The notes beneath the pieces were generated by a model. The model was not told where the DNA came from. It did no database searches and saw nothing but the letters and a program-made list of their open reading frames with translations. Below are positions 25,283 to 33,772 of a stretch of 64,000 bases of DNA, piece after piece. Source of the stretch: Microbacterium sp. BLY (GTDB lineage: Bacteria; Actinomycetota; Actinomycetes; Actinomycetales; Microbacteriaceae); assembly GCF_017939615.1 (NCBI RefSeq), contig NZ_JAGKSR010000001.1, positions 434,001-498,000 of the forward strand, in the 5' to 3' direction. The position numbers were made by a program, and so were the translations under genes. Position 1 is the first letter of the stretch. Every line of letters starts with the position of its first letter.

Positions 25283-26227
25283 TCAGGCTGCGGGGCGGGG
25301 CTCGCCGAGCTTCACCACGACTACGCCGATGAGCACGAGCACGCCACCGACGGCCTGCAGCGGACCGGGGAGCTGACCGAGCAGGAGCCAGCCGAAGAGC
25401 AGGGCCGCCACGACCTCGGCGAGGGCGACGAACGAGGCCAGGCGCGAGCCGAGCATCCGTGTCGAGACGATGCCGAGCACATACGCGAGGGCCGTCGCGA
25501 TCACGCCGATCGCGAGCACCGGCACGAACCAGGGCACCGCGCCGAACCGATAGTCGACGTCGGCCGTCGTCCACGCGAACGGCAGCACGCCGATGAGCGC
25601 GGCGAGGCTCAGACCTACGGCACCGAGCAGCAGCCCACTGCCCGCGAGGGCGATCGGCGGGATCCCGGTGTCGGCCCGGGCGGACAGCACGAAGTAGCTC
25701 GCCGCCCCCACCATCGCTCCGAGCGCCCAGAGGACACCGACGACATTCACCTGCGCGCCGGTGAGGATGTCGAGCATGAGGACGAGCCCGACGAAGGCGA
25801 TGCCGGCACCGAGGACGCTGCGCCGCGTGGGACGCTCGCCCCGGCGCAGCCAGAGCCAGAGGAGCACCGCGACCGGGGCGGTGTACTCGATGAGGAGCGC
25901 GATCCCGACGTCCATCACCGCCACGGCCTGGAAATAGCAGAGCTGGGTGGCCGCGACGGCGAGGAGGCCGTAGGCGGCGACCATCCCCGCGTTCTGCCGG
26001 AGGGCGCGCCACCGCCCCCGGAGCGCGAGAAGAGTGGGGACGAGCAGCACGAGCGCCGCGACCCACACCCGCACTGTGACGGCGGCGCCCGGCGTCCATC
26101 CCGCGTCGATGAGTCCGCGCGCCCACGCTCCGGAGGAGCCGAAGGCGAAGGCGGCGGCGAGGGCGAGCGGGAACCCGAGCCGCACGCCGGTCCGGGTCCG
26201 GACGGCGTCATCAGCCACAGCGCTCAT
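25283..26227 (-). CDS. EamA/DMT-family exporter
   Basis: The 314-residue protein has ten hydrophobic helices arranged as two EamA repeats. The first includes FGSSGAWARGLIDAGWTPGAAVTVRVWVAALVLL and AVMDVGIALLIEYTAPVAVLLWLW. The second includes GASYFVLSARADTGIPPIALAGSGLLLGAVGLS and RMLGSRLASFVALAEVVAALLFGWLLLGQLPG. RhtA-like members export threonine, homoserine and other amino acids or metabolites. Substrate here is unknown. The ATG at 26227 is preceded by TAGCGT eight bases upstream, close to the leaderless pattern. It is divergent from the CGNR gene with 38 bases between the starts. Confidence 0.9.
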   Translation of the reverse strand: MSAVADDAVRTRTGVRLGFPLALAAAFAFGSSGAWARGLIDAGWTPGAAVTVRVWVAALVLLVPTLLALRGRWRALRQNAGMVAAYGLLAVAATQLCYFQAVAVMDVGIALLIEYTAPVAVLLWLWLRRGERPTRRSVLGAGIAFVGLVLMLDILTGAQVNVVGVLWALGAMVGAASYFVLSARADTGIPPIALAGSGLLLGAVGLSLAALIGVLPFAWTTADVDYRFGAVPWFVPVLAIGVIATALAYVLGIVSTRMLGSRLASFVALAEVVAALLFGWLLLGQLPGPLQAVGGVLVLIGVVVVKLGEPRPAA

Positions 26228-26253
26228 GGGAGATGACGCTACGCGGACGGGAG

Positions 26254-26259
26254 TAAGCT
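26254..26259 (+). promoter_or_regulatory. -10 element of leaderless CGNR-protein transcript
   Basis: TAAGCT, six bases (GTCAAC), then ATG 26266, with no ribosome-binding site. Confidence 0.55.
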
Positions 26260-26265
26260 GTCAAC

Positions 26266-26802
26266 ATGGTCTTCACCGATGACACCGAGGATGCGCTGCG
26301 CGCCGCCGTCTGGCTCGCGAACTCGGCGGAAGAGCCGGACACCCTCGTCGACATCGACGACGAGAAGACCTTCCTCCAGGTGTTCCCATACACGGGACGG
26401 GTCGACCGGGACGCGGTGGAGCTCGACGACCTCCGCGCTCTGCGCCCGCGGCTCCGTGCCATGCTGCTGGCTCCGCGCGACGAGATGGCCGCGCACGTGA
26501 ACGCCGCCCTCGCGGAAGTGCGTCTGACCCCGCGGCTCGTGCGTCACGACGAGCTGGACTGGCACCTGCACGGCCTCGCCGATGAGCGCCCGCTCGCCGA
26601 ACGCGTGCTCGTGGAGACGGCGATGGCCCTGATCGACGTCATCCGCACGGACGAGGGCTCTCGCCTCACCGTCTGCGCGGACGAGACCTGCCAGGCGATC
26701 GCGCTCGACCTCTCCCGCAACCGCTCCAAGCGCTACTGCTCGACGAGCTGCGCCAACCGCAACGCCGTGGCCGCCTACCGGGCCCGTCGCGCCGCGGGCT
26801 GA
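26266..26802 (+). CDS. CGNR zinc-finger (ABATE-domain) putative stress regulator
   Basis: In this 178-residue protein the first ~125 residues form the ABATE/DUF1470 domain (ALRAAVWLANSAEEPDTLVD; LRALRPRLRAMLLAPRDEMAAHVNAALAE). The C-terminus is a CGNR-type zinc finger, CADETCQAIALDLSRNRSKR followed by YCSTSCANRNAVAAYRARR, with Cys pairs spaced x4 and x3. Proteins of this type are common in actinobacteria and are thought to be transcription regulators. The start is leaderless. It is divergent from the EamA exporter, so it may control that transporter; that is inference from position. Confidence 0.9.
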   Translation: MVFTDDTEDALRAAVWLANSAEEPDTLVDIDDEKTFLQVFPYTGRVDRDAVELDDLRALRPRLRAMLLAPRDEMAAHVNAALAEVRLTPRLVRHDELDWHLHGLADERPLAERVLVETAMALIDVIRTDEGSRLTVCADETCQAIALDLSRNRSKRYCSTSCANRNAVAAYRARRAAG

Positions 26803-26873
26803 CCCGCCGCGCCGCCCCGCTCGCTCGACGCACGGACGCCCCGCGTGCGAGTGGGACCTGATGCTGCCCGCTC

Positions 26874-26903
26874 TTCACAAACGATTATCGATTAGTGTAG
26901 TGT
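26874..26903 (+). promoter_or_regulatory. Promoter and GntR operator of the deoxysugar ABC operon
   Basis: -35 TTCACA (26874-26879), 18-bp spacer, -10 TAGTGT (26898-26903). The spacer holds ATTATCGATTAGTG (26884-26897), which matches sites at 35334-35347 and 40084-40097. Binding there would block RNA polymerase. Confidence 0.65.
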
Positions 26904-26943
26904 CGCGAGCGGCCCTCCCTCATGCATCAGGAAAGGATCAACG

Positions 26944-28209
26944 ATGATCAAGGCCCGAGTCCTCCCCCTCGCCGGGATCGCGGCGGTATCCGCCCTCGCC
27001 ATCGCCGGCTGCTCGACCAGCGCCGGCGACGGCGGTGACGCGGACGGCGATGTCACCGTCCGCATGCTCGTGAACGTCACCCCCAACCTGACCGAGGAGT
27101 TCTGGAACGACCTCGTCGCCCCGTTCGAGGACGCCAACCCGAACATCGACGTCGTCATCCAGAACCCGGGCGCGGAGGGCGTCGAAGCCGCCGTGCCGCG
27201 TCTGCTGGCCGCCGGCGACGCCCCCGACGTCGTGCAGTCCATCGCCCCGACGACCAAGCTCGCCCCCGAGCTCGTCGACCTCTCCGAGTACGAATGGGCG
27301 TCGTCCGGCCCGCTCGCCGACCAGTACTCGATCGACGGCAAGAACTACATGGCCGGCATCGGCGTGCAGCTGCAGAGCCTCTTCTTCTACAACAAGACCG
27401 CGTTCGAGGAGGCGGGCATCACCGAGGTGCCGACCACGGTCGACGAGCTCACCGAGGCCCTCGGCAAGCTCGCGGACGCGGGCTGGACCCCCGTCCAGAC
27501 CGGCGGCGACTGGATGACCAGCCACACCCTGCAGGCGCTCGGACTGCCGACGATCATCGCCGACGACCCGGACTGGTTCCAGAACATGTCGTCGGGTGAC
27601 GTCACCTTCAGCGAGACCTACGGCGACGCGGTCGAGACCTACGCGGACTGGGTGTCCGAGGGGTACATCCCCGGCGACGCCCTCGGCATCAAGTACCCGG
27701 ATGCCGAGCAGGCCTTCCTCTCCGGCAAGACGGCCGTGTATTCGATGGGCAGCTGGTTCGCCGGCACCCAGGCGCAGGCCGCGGACTCGGCCGACATCGG
27801 CGTCTTCCGCGCCCCCGCGCTGAGCGCCGACGAGCAGCCCGCGATGGGCGCCAACATCGCCAGCCCGTACTCGATCCTCAAGGCGAGCAAGAACCAGGAC
27901 GCCGCGGCGAAGCTCATCGAGTTCCTCACCACCGACCAGACCGCGGTGAGCGAGCAGCTCGCGGTCGACGGCAACTTCCGCGACGGGTACGAGTACGACA
28001 TGACCCCGCTCGGCGAGGAGCTGCTGCAGATCGTCGCCGACACCCCCGCGGAGGCCTACACGCCGACCGGCGGCGGCTACGGCGAGCGCACGCTCCCCGA
28101 CGGCTACGCGGGCGAGATCAACACCCAGACCCAGGCCCTCCTCGGCGGCGCGCCCGCCGACCAGGTGCTGAAGGCCATGGACGACTGGTTCGCCGCCAAC
28201 GCCGGCTGA
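26944..28209 (+). CDS. Sugar ABC transporter substrate-binding lipoprotein (CUT1 type)
   Basis: In this 421-residue extracellular solute-binding protein, a lipoprotein signal ends at Cys23 (LAIAGCSTS), giving a lipid-anchored external receptor. The family-1 SBP fold is seen in TEEFWNDLVAPFEDANPNIDVVIQ, LLAAGDAPDVVQSIAP, QLQSLFFYNKTAFEEAGITEVPTTVDEL and SGKTAVYSMGSWFAGTQA. It is followed by two CUT1 permeases but no ATPase; actinobacteria often use a shared MsiK-like ATPase encoded elsewhere. A strong hairpin (28215-28247) after the stop may keep this message in excess over the permeases. The downstream enzymes suggest a fucose-like or other deoxysugar oligosaccharide ligand. Confidence 0.93.
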   Translation: MIKARVLPLAGIAAVSALAIAGCSTSAGDGGDADGDVTVRMLVNVTPNLTEEFWNDLVAPFEDANPNIDVVIQNPGAEGVEAAVPRLLAAGDAPDVVQSIAPTTKLAPELVDLSEYEWASSGPLADQYSIDGKNYMAGIGVQLQSLFFYNKTAFEEAGITEVPTTVDELTEALGKLADAGWTPVQTGGDWMTSHTLQALGLPTIIADDPDWFQNMSSGDVTFSETYGDAVETYADWVSEGYIPGDALGIKYPDAEQAFLSGKTAVYSMGSWFAGTQAQAADSADIGVFRAPALSADEQPAMGANIASPYSILKASKNQDAAAKLIEFLTTDQTAVSEQLAVDGNFRDGYEYDMTPLGEELLQIVADTPAEAYTPTGGGYGERTLPDGYAGEINTQTQALLGGAPADQVLKAMDDWFAANAG

Positions 28210-28214
28210 CCCTC

Positions 28215-28247
28215 GAGGCGCCGGAGACCCCTCGTCTCCGGCGCCTC
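28215..28247 (+). terminator. Intra-operon hairpin between SBP and permease genes
   Basis: GAGGCGCCGGAGA and its exact complement form a 13-bp stem with a seven-base loop and no T-tract. The position just after the binding-protein stop fits partial termination or 3' mRNA protection, giving more binding protein than permease. Confidence 0.65.
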
Positions 28248-28307
28248 CCCGGCGCGGCCCCGCGCCCTCCCCCGAACGCGCCACCGAGAACGAGAGTGCC
28301 GCCCGCC

Positions 28308-29291
28308 ATGACTCCGCCCACCACGACCGCGCCGCCCCCGGCCGCGGCCACCAGCCCGACAGGACCATCGACGCCGATGAGCTCGACCCCCGCCCCGCGT
28401 CGCCGCACCGCGCTGCAGCAGTGGCGGAACCGCCTCCCCGGCATCCTCATGGGCGGTCCCGCCGTCGCCGTCTTCCTCGCGATGTTCGTCATCCCGATGA
28501 TCCTCGCGGCGGTGCTGAGCTTCACCGACTGGAACGGGTACAGCCTCAACTTCAACTTCATCGGCTGGGACAACTACGTCAAGGCGTTCCGCAGCCCGCG
28601 CTCGACGCAGGCCGCGATCTTCACGGGCATCATCGCCGTGGTGGGCACGGTCCTCTGCAACGCCATCGGTCTCGCGATCGCCGCCCTCATCGCCGGACCC
28701 GGCCGCTCGAACACGATCCTGCGCACGATCTTCTTCTACCCGTACGTGATCAGTGCCCTCATCATCGGCTTCCTCTGGTCGGCGATGCTCTCCCCCACCG
28801 GCGCCGTCAACGGTCTCCTCGGCACGCTCGGCCTCCCGGCGATGCCGTTCCTCACCGACCCGACCTTCGCCAAGGCAAGCGTGATCTTCACGATCGTGTG
28901 GTCGCACTTCGGCTTCAACATGATCCTGTTCCTCGCCGGCATCAAGTCGGTCCCCGCGGAGTACTACGAGGCGGCGACGGTGGACGGCGCCTCGCGGTGG
29001 CAGCAGTTCCGCTCCATCACGCTGCCGCTGATCGCGCCCGTCTTCACGGTGAACCTCGTGCTCACCCTCGTCGGGCTCCTCAAGGCGTACGACGTGGTGC
29101 TGTCGCTCACCGACGGCGGACCGGCCGGCTCGACCCAGACCATCGTCTACCAGATCCTCAAGGACTCCTTCGCGAACTCGGCCCTCGGCTTCGGCGCCGC
29201 GCAGTCCATGATCCTCCTCATCGTCACCGCGGTCGTCGGCCTCGCCGTCACGCTGGTGCGACGCCGCGCCGAGCAGAAGGCGACCGACTGA
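28308..29291 (+). CDS. Sugar ABC transporter permease (MalF type)
   Basis: This permease of about 327 residues has a proline-rich cytoplasmic N-terminus (about 45 residues), then six transmembrane helices beginning GILMGGPAVAVFLAMFVIPMILAAVLSF. The binding-protein-dependent transport EAA loop appears as EYYEAATVDGASRWQQFRSI, which contacts the ATPase. GGPAGSTQTIVYQI is a typical MalF-like late segment. ATG 28308 is the likely start; a GTG twelve bases upstream and an ATG at 28378 are alternatives because no clear ribosome site is visible. It overlaps the second permease by one base. Confidence 0.9.
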   Translation: MTPPTTTAPPPAAATSPTGPSTPMSSTPAPRRRTALQQWRNRLPGILMGGPAVAVFLAMFVIPMILAAVLSFTDWNGYSLNFNFIGWDNYVKAFRSPRSTQAAIFTGIIAVVGTVLCNAIGLAIAALIAGPGRSNTILRTIFFYPYVISALIIGFLWSAMLSPTGAVNGLLGTLGLPAMPFLTDPTFAKASVIFTIVWSHFGFNMILFLAGIKSVPAEYYEAATVDGASRWQQFRSITLPLIAPVFTVNLVLTLVGLLKAYDVVLSLTDGGPAGSTQTIVYQILKDSFANSALGFGAAQSMILLIVTAVVGLAVTLVRRRAEQKATD

Positions 29292-30145
29292 TGAAGCAGA
29301 CCCGCAACCGCCCGGCCCTCGCCGTCAGCACGATCCGGTGGATCGTCCTTGGCGTCGTCGCGATCACGATGCTGATCCCGATGTACACGATGCTGATCAA
29401 CGCCTTCAAGCCGCAGGCCGACATCATCGAGAACCCCCTGCTGATCACTCCGCAGATGTTCACGTTCGACTACCTGTGGGCCGCGATCACGAGCAGCAAG
29501 TTCAACGTGATCGCCGCGTACGGGATCACGCTGCTGTTCGTCGTGCTGGTGAACCTGTGCTGCATCGCCCTCGCCGCGCCCGTCGCGTACGTCATCGCCC
29601 GCGGGCGGTCGAAGTGGCACCTGGGGCTGCTGCTGCTCTTCGTCTCCGGGCTCTTCATCCCGGGGCAGGTGACGCTGATCCCGGTGGTGTTCGTGCTCCG
29701 GGTGCTCGGGCTCATCAACACGATCCCCGGGTTCATCCTCTTCGAGACCGCGGCGACCCTGCCGGTGACGATCTTCCTGTTCACCGCCTACCTCCGCAGC
29801 GTGCCGCGCGACATCGACGAGGCGGCATCGCTGGACGGCGCCGGACCCATCCGCGCCTTCTGGGCGTGCATCTTCCCGATCATGAAGCCGGTCGTCGCGA
29901 CGGTCGTGGTGCTCAACTCGATCGGGGTGTGGAACGACTTCGTGAGTCCGCAGATCATCCTCGGGCCGAGCTCCGGGATCTACACGGTGACCACCGGCGT
30001 CTACGCGGCGGTCGGGCAGTTCTCCACCGACTACACGCAGGTGTTCCCGACCCTGCTGCTGGCCGTGCTGCCCGCGATGGTGTTCTTCATCGTCATGCAG
30101 CGCCACATCATCGGCGGCCTGGTCGCCGGCGCGACGAAGGGATGA
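29291..30145 (+). CDS. Sugar ABC transporter permease (MalG type)
   Basis: The 284-residue protein has six membrane segments, starting IRWIVLGVVAITMLIPMYTMLINAFKP. The EAA loop reads DIDEAASLDGAGPIRAFWACIFP, and the C-terminus QRHIIGGLVAGATKG is typical of MalG-type permeases. The start overlaps the previous stop by one base (TGATG) and the stop overlaps the next gene (ATGA), so translation is coupled from permease into the catabolic genes. It pairs with the MalF-type protein to import the ligand of the lipoprotein at 26944. No ATPase gene is present in the operon. Confidence 0.93.
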   Translation: MKQTRNRPALAVSTIRWIVLGVVAITMLIPMYTMLINAFKPQADIIENPLLITPQMFTFDYLWAAITSSKFNVIAAYGITLLFVVLVNLCCIALAAPVAYVIARGRSKWHLGLLLLFVSGLFIPGQVTLIPVVFVLRVLGLINTIPGFILFETAATLPVTIFLFTAYLRSVPRDIDEAASLDGAGPIRAFWACIFPIMKPVVATVVVLNSIGVWNDFVSPQIILGPSSGIYTVTTGVYAAVGQFSTDYTQVFPTLLLAVLPAMVFFIVMQRHIIGGLVAGATKG

Positions 30146-32058
30146 CCGTGCCCGAGACCCCGCTCACCCGTCCGCTGCGCACGATCCCGGCGTGGGCCGT
30201 GCTGCAGCGCCGGCTCTTCGCCGAGGTCGAGGAGGCCCGCCGCCTCTTCCGCGACCGTTACACGCTGCCGGACGGCCGCCTCCGCGGCGTCGCCGAGTTC
30301 ATCGACCGTGACGGCGTGGACGACCTGTACGAACCGTTCTTCAACTGGCCCGCGTTCTACCTGCTCGGCGGACCGGATGAGGTGCTCGCCGACGCGAAGC
30401 GGAACTGGGAGGGCGTGACGCTGCAGCTCGCCGAGGCGGGGATGCTCGCCGACGAGTACGACAACGGCTACGACTGGTTCCATCAGGGCGAGTCGTTGCT
30501 CTTCCTCGCCGGCATCTGCGCCGCCGACCCGGGCGACACCGCGTTCGCCGCGCGCGCCGCCCGGTTCGCGGCCCTCTTCACCGACCCCGCGAAGGGCAAC
30601 TACGACGCCGAGCGGAACATGATCCGCGCACCGCACAACGGCGCCCTGGGCGCCCGCGAGGGGCTGGACGAGAAGATCGTGCCGTACACCGCCGACCGGG
30701 ACGAGATGCGCCCCTACGGTCTGCCGCTGCACGGCCTGGACGGCATCTCCTCCTGGGACGACCTCGCCGACCCCGCGCACGCGCAGCGGATGGCGGAGGA
30801 GATGCAGCGCCGGGCTGCCGGCGACATCGCCGTGAACCTCGCCGCGACCTCGCTCGCCGCGAACCGCTGGCTCTATGACGGCGACGAGGAGGCGGCCGCG
30901 TGGATCCGCCGCTACGTCGACGGCTGGCGCGCGCGGGCGGACGGGGGCCTGCTCCCCGACAACGTGGGCCCGGACGGCACCGTCGGCTCTCTCCACGACG
31001 GCCGCTGGTGGGGCGGACACTACGGCTGGGCCTGGCCGCACGGGCTGCATTCCGTGGGCATGAGCGCCCTGATCGGCGCCCTCAACCACGCGCTCGTCAC
31101 GGGCGACGACGGCGCCCTCGACCTCGTGCGCACCATGCTCGACACGGTGCTCGCCGAGGCGCGCACCGGGAGCGTCGCGGAGTCCACGTACAGCCTGCGC
31201 GGCGGGTGGATGGCCCGGCTCGGCGCCGCCGCCACCGAGCCCGCCCTGCTCGTCCCCTACCGGCACGGCGCGGACGGCTGGTTCGACTACGGTCCGCTGC
31301 AGCTCGATCTGCCGCTGTGGCTGTGGTGGTGGTCGCGACGTGCGTCCGATCGGGAGCGGCTGGAGACGGCCATCGCCGGTCTGCCGGAATCCGCCGACCT
31401 CGTCGCCCCGTTCCGCGACAAGGAGGAGGCGGGTCACGAGGCCGGCTGGTTCGCGTACCTCTCCGGCGACCTGCCCGACTACCCGGTGCGGGCGCTGGAG
31501 ATGGCGCTCGGCCAGGTGGCTCGCCGGGCCGCGATGATGCTCGCCGACGACCGTGACCCCGATGCCGCGCACCTGCACTTCTGGCAGCGTGTGAACCCGG
31601 TGGTGACCGAGGTGCTGACCCAGCTCGTCGGCGGGGCGCCGCAGGTGCTCTACAACGGCGGACTCGGATTCACGGCCCTCCGCTACGAGGACGTCGACCG
31701 CGCGCGACCCGGCCTGCCGGAGGACGTCGCCGCGCTCGTGCACCGGCTCGACGACTACGGCATCGGCGTGCAGCTCGTGAACACCTCCGCCGTGCACACG
31801 CGCACCGTGCGGCTGCGCGGCGGCCGCTTCGGGCTCGACCGGATCGTTCGGGTCACGGCCACCGGCGAGGAGCCCGGCTTCTGGCCCGGCGCGTCCGGCA
31901 CCTACACGGCCCCGGACGCTCCCACCGTCACCACGACCCGCGACGTCGACGACGACCTCGTCGTGACCCTGCCCCCGGCGCACATCGCCGACCTCGACCT
32001 GACCATCGCGCGTGCGACCGGATCGCCGCGCCACCTGTTCCCTGAAGGAGACGCATGA
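30142..32058 (+). CDS. Uncharacterised 638-residue protein of the deoxysugar operon
   Basis: I do not recognise a named family. The 638-residue sequence has no signal peptide or membrane helix. It is rich in helices with conserved-looking aromatic and acidic blocks: LYEPFFNWPAFYLLGG, DEYDNGYDWFHQGES, MIRAPHNGALGAREGL, WWGGHYGWAWPHGLHSVGM, STYSLRGGWMARLG and HLHFWQRVNPVVTE. Repeated helical units with buried Trp/His/Asp suggest an (alpha/alpha) barrel, the fold of several glycoside hydrolases, lyases and sugar isomerases. A small beta-rich domain follows after about residue 540. The gene is coupled by four-base overlaps to the permease and the RraA-type gene, so a cytosolic step on the imported sugar is likely. 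Its chemistry is unknown. Confidence 0.75.
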   Translation: MTVPETPLTRPLRTIPAWAVLQRRLFAEVEEARRLFRDRYTLPDGRLRGVAEFIDRDGVDDLYEPFFNWPAFYLLGGPDEVLADAKRNWEGVTLQLAEAGMLADEYDNGYDWFHQGESLLFLAGICAADPGDTAFAARAARFAALFTDPAKGNYDAERNMIRAPHNGALGAREGLDEKIVPYTADRDEMRPYGLPLHGLDGISSWDDLADPAHAQRMAEEMQRRAAGDIAVNLAATSLAANRWLYDGDEEAAAWIRRYVDGWRARADGGLLPDNVGPDGTVGSLHDGRWWGGHYGWAWPHGLHSVGMSALIGALNHALVTGDDGALDLVRTMLDTVLAEARTGSVAESTYSLRGGWMARLGAAATEPALLVPYRHGADGWFDYGPLQLDLPLWLWWWSRRASDRERLETAIAGLPESADLVAPFRDKEEAGHEAGWFAYLSGDLPDYPVRALEMALGQVARRAAMMLADDRDPDAAHLHFWQRVNPVVTEVLTQLVGGAPQVLYNGGLGFTALRYEDVDRARPGLPEDVAALVHRLDDYGIGVQLVNTSAVHTRTVRLRGGRFGLDRIVRVTATGEEPGFWPGASGTYTAPDAPTVTTTRDVDDDLVVTLPPAHIADLDLTIARATGSPRHLFPEGDA

Positions 32059-32837
32059 GCGCCGATCTGATCCGACCCGACTTCGCCCTGCCCGTGCGGG
32101 GCGCGGCCTACGAGCGGCCCTCCCGCGAGGTGGTCGACTCCTTCGACGCGATCTCGTCCGCCACCGCGTGCGCGAAGCTGCACGGACTCGGCATCCGCCG
32201 CAGTTACATCGACGGCCCGGAGCCGCTGAGCCTCGGCCAGCGCGTCGTCGGCTCGGCGCTGACCCTGCAGTTCATGCCGCAGCGCGAGGACATGGCCTCG
32301 GGCGACGGCCAGGAGTATGCCGAGCGGCACACCGCCCTGTGGCACGTGCTCGAGGCCGTGCAGCCCGGTGACGTGCTGGTGATCCAGGCGTACGGCAGCC
32401 GGTTCTCCGGCTGCATCGGCGACATCCTGGCGCGCTACTTCGCGCGCAAGGGCGGGGCCGGCATCGTCGTCGACGGCCGCATCCGCGACGCCGGCCGCAT
32501 CCGCGAGCTCGGCATCCCGGTGTGGTCGACGGGCACGACCCCGCACTACGCCTCGCAGTCGGAGCTCGTGCCGTGGGCGTACGACGTGCCGGTCGCGGTG
32601 GGCGGGGCCCTGTGCATGCCGGGCGACCTCGTGGTCGCCGACGACGACGGCCCCGTCGTGGTGCCGCAGGCCATGGCCCCGCAGGTCGTGGACGACGCGC
32701 GCGATCATGAGGAGTGGGAGGTGTTCAGCCGCCGCCGTCTCGACGAGGGTGCGCGCCTGAGCGACTACTACCCGTTGACCCCCGACAGCCGCGAGGAGTA
32801 CGAGGCATGGCGTTCCGTCCAGAGCTCCGTCCGCTGA
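32055..32837 (+). CDS. RraA-like aldolase/decarboxylase family protein
   Basis: In this 260-residue protein the RraA/HMG aldolase fold is visible in SSATACAKLHGLGIRRSYIDG, then EAVQPGDVLVIQAYGSRFSGCIGDILARYFARKGGAGIVVDG. The metal/substrate motif DGRIRDAGRIRELGIPVWSTG includes the Arg-Asp pair that organises the divalent metal in class II pyruvate aldolases of this group. In an oxidative deoxysugar pathway it could split a 2-keto-3-deoxy sugar acid into pyruvate and a lactaldehyde or lactate equivalent; this is inference. It overlaps the preceding and following genes (ATGA; 31 bases). Confidence 0.88.
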   Translation: MSADLIRPDFALPVRGAAYERPSREVVDSFDAISSATACAKLHGLGIRRSYIDGPEPLSLGQRVVGSALTLQFMPQREDMASGDGQEYAERHTALWHVLEAVQPGDVLVIQAYGSRFSGCIGDILARYFARKGGAGIVVDGRIRDAGRIRELGIPVWSTGTTPHYASQSELVPWAYDVPVAVGGALCMPGDLVVADDDGPVVVPQAMAPQVVDDARDHEEWEVFSRRRLDEGARLSDYYPLTPDSREEYEAWRSVQSSVR

Positions 32838-33751
32838 ACCCCGGCGTCACCGCGCGCGCCGATGCCGGACTCGGGTGCGCTCCGATCGGCAACCTCTTCT
32901 CCCCCGTCGCCGACTCCGCCGCGGTCGCCACCGTGCACGCGGCACTCGCGCGGGACGTGCGGTTCTTCGACACCGCGCCCCTGTACGGCTCGGGCGAGAG
33001 CGAGCGGAAGCTCGGCCTCGCCCTGCGCGGCATCCCCCGCGACGACTACGTGATCGCGACGAAGGTCGGCCGGGTGCTCGTCGATGCGGACGGCCGGCCG
33101 GTCTCGGGGGCCGCGAGCGGGCACGACTCCGTCGTCGATCTCACGAGGGACGGCGTGCGGAGGAGCCTCGACGGCAGCCTCGCCCGGCTGGGCGTCGAGC
33201 GCGTCGACGTGCTCCACCTGCACGATCCGCTGGACGTGGAGGCCGCGTTCGCCACGGCGCTCCCGGCCCTGGCCGAGCTGCGCGACGAAGGGGTGGTGCG
33301 CGCGATCAGTGTGGGCCTCGGGCGGCTCGACCCCCTGGAGCGGTACGTCGCCGAGGCGCCGCTGGATGTGGTGATGGAGGCCGGCCGGCTCACGCTGCTC
33401 GACCGCACCGCGCTGGACCGGCTGCTGCCGACCGCGGCCGCCCGCGGCATCGGGGTGCTCGCGGCCGCGGTGTTCAACTCCGGCATCCTCGTCGACCCGG
33501 TCGGCTCCCCGTTCTTCGAGTACAAGCCCGCACCCCCGGAGCTCCAGGAGCGGGCGCAGCGCCTGCAGGCCGTCTGCGCCGCGTACGGCGTGCGCCTCGC
33601 GGATGCCGCGGTGCAGTTCCCGCTGCGGCACGGCGCGGATGCCGTGGTCGTGGGAGCCCGGACCCCCGCCGAGGTGGACGCGTTCGTCGACGGTCTCGAT
33701 GCCGCGCTGCCGAACGCCCTGTGGGACGCCATCGATGCGGAGGCCGCATGA
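32807..33751 (+). CDS. Aldo/keto reductase, L-fucose / D-threo-aldose dehydrogenase type
   Basis: This 314-residue AKR has the catalytic Asp/Tyr block FFDTAPLYGSGESERKLG, the lysine in YVIATKVGRVLV and the histidine in VDVLHLHDP. These motifs, the 314-residue length and the C-terminal VVVGARTPAEVDAFVDGL match the group that includes L-fucose dehydrogenase and pyridoxal dehydrogenase. It would oxidise the anomeric carbon to a lactone. ATG 32807 is inside the RraA gene with GAGGAG upstream. The next gene is a fuconolactonase-like hydrolase, which supports a dehydrogenase-lactonase pair. Confidence 0.88.
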   Translation: MAFRPELRPLNPGVTARADAGLGCAPIGNLFSPVADSAAVATVHAALARDVRFFDTAPLYGSGESERKLGLALRGIPRDDYVIATKVGRVLVDADGRPVSGAASGHDSVVDLTRDGVRRSLDGSLARLGVERVDVLHLHDPLDVEAAFATALPALAELRDEGVVRAISVGLGRLDPLERYVAEAPLDVVMEAGRLTLLDRTALDRLLPTAAARGIGVLAAAVFNSGILVDPVGSPFFEYKPAPPELQERAQRLQAVCAAYGVRLADAAVQFPLRHGADAVVVGARTPAEVDAFVDGLDAALPNALWDAIDAEAA

Positions 33752-33772
33752 TCGTGCGGCGCGGGGCCTGAC

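Noticed and set aside
33748..33771. Seven-codon ATG frame between the aldo/keto reductase and the lactonase
   Set aside because: Too short to support and most simply explained by the stop region; the lactonase begins at GTG 33773.
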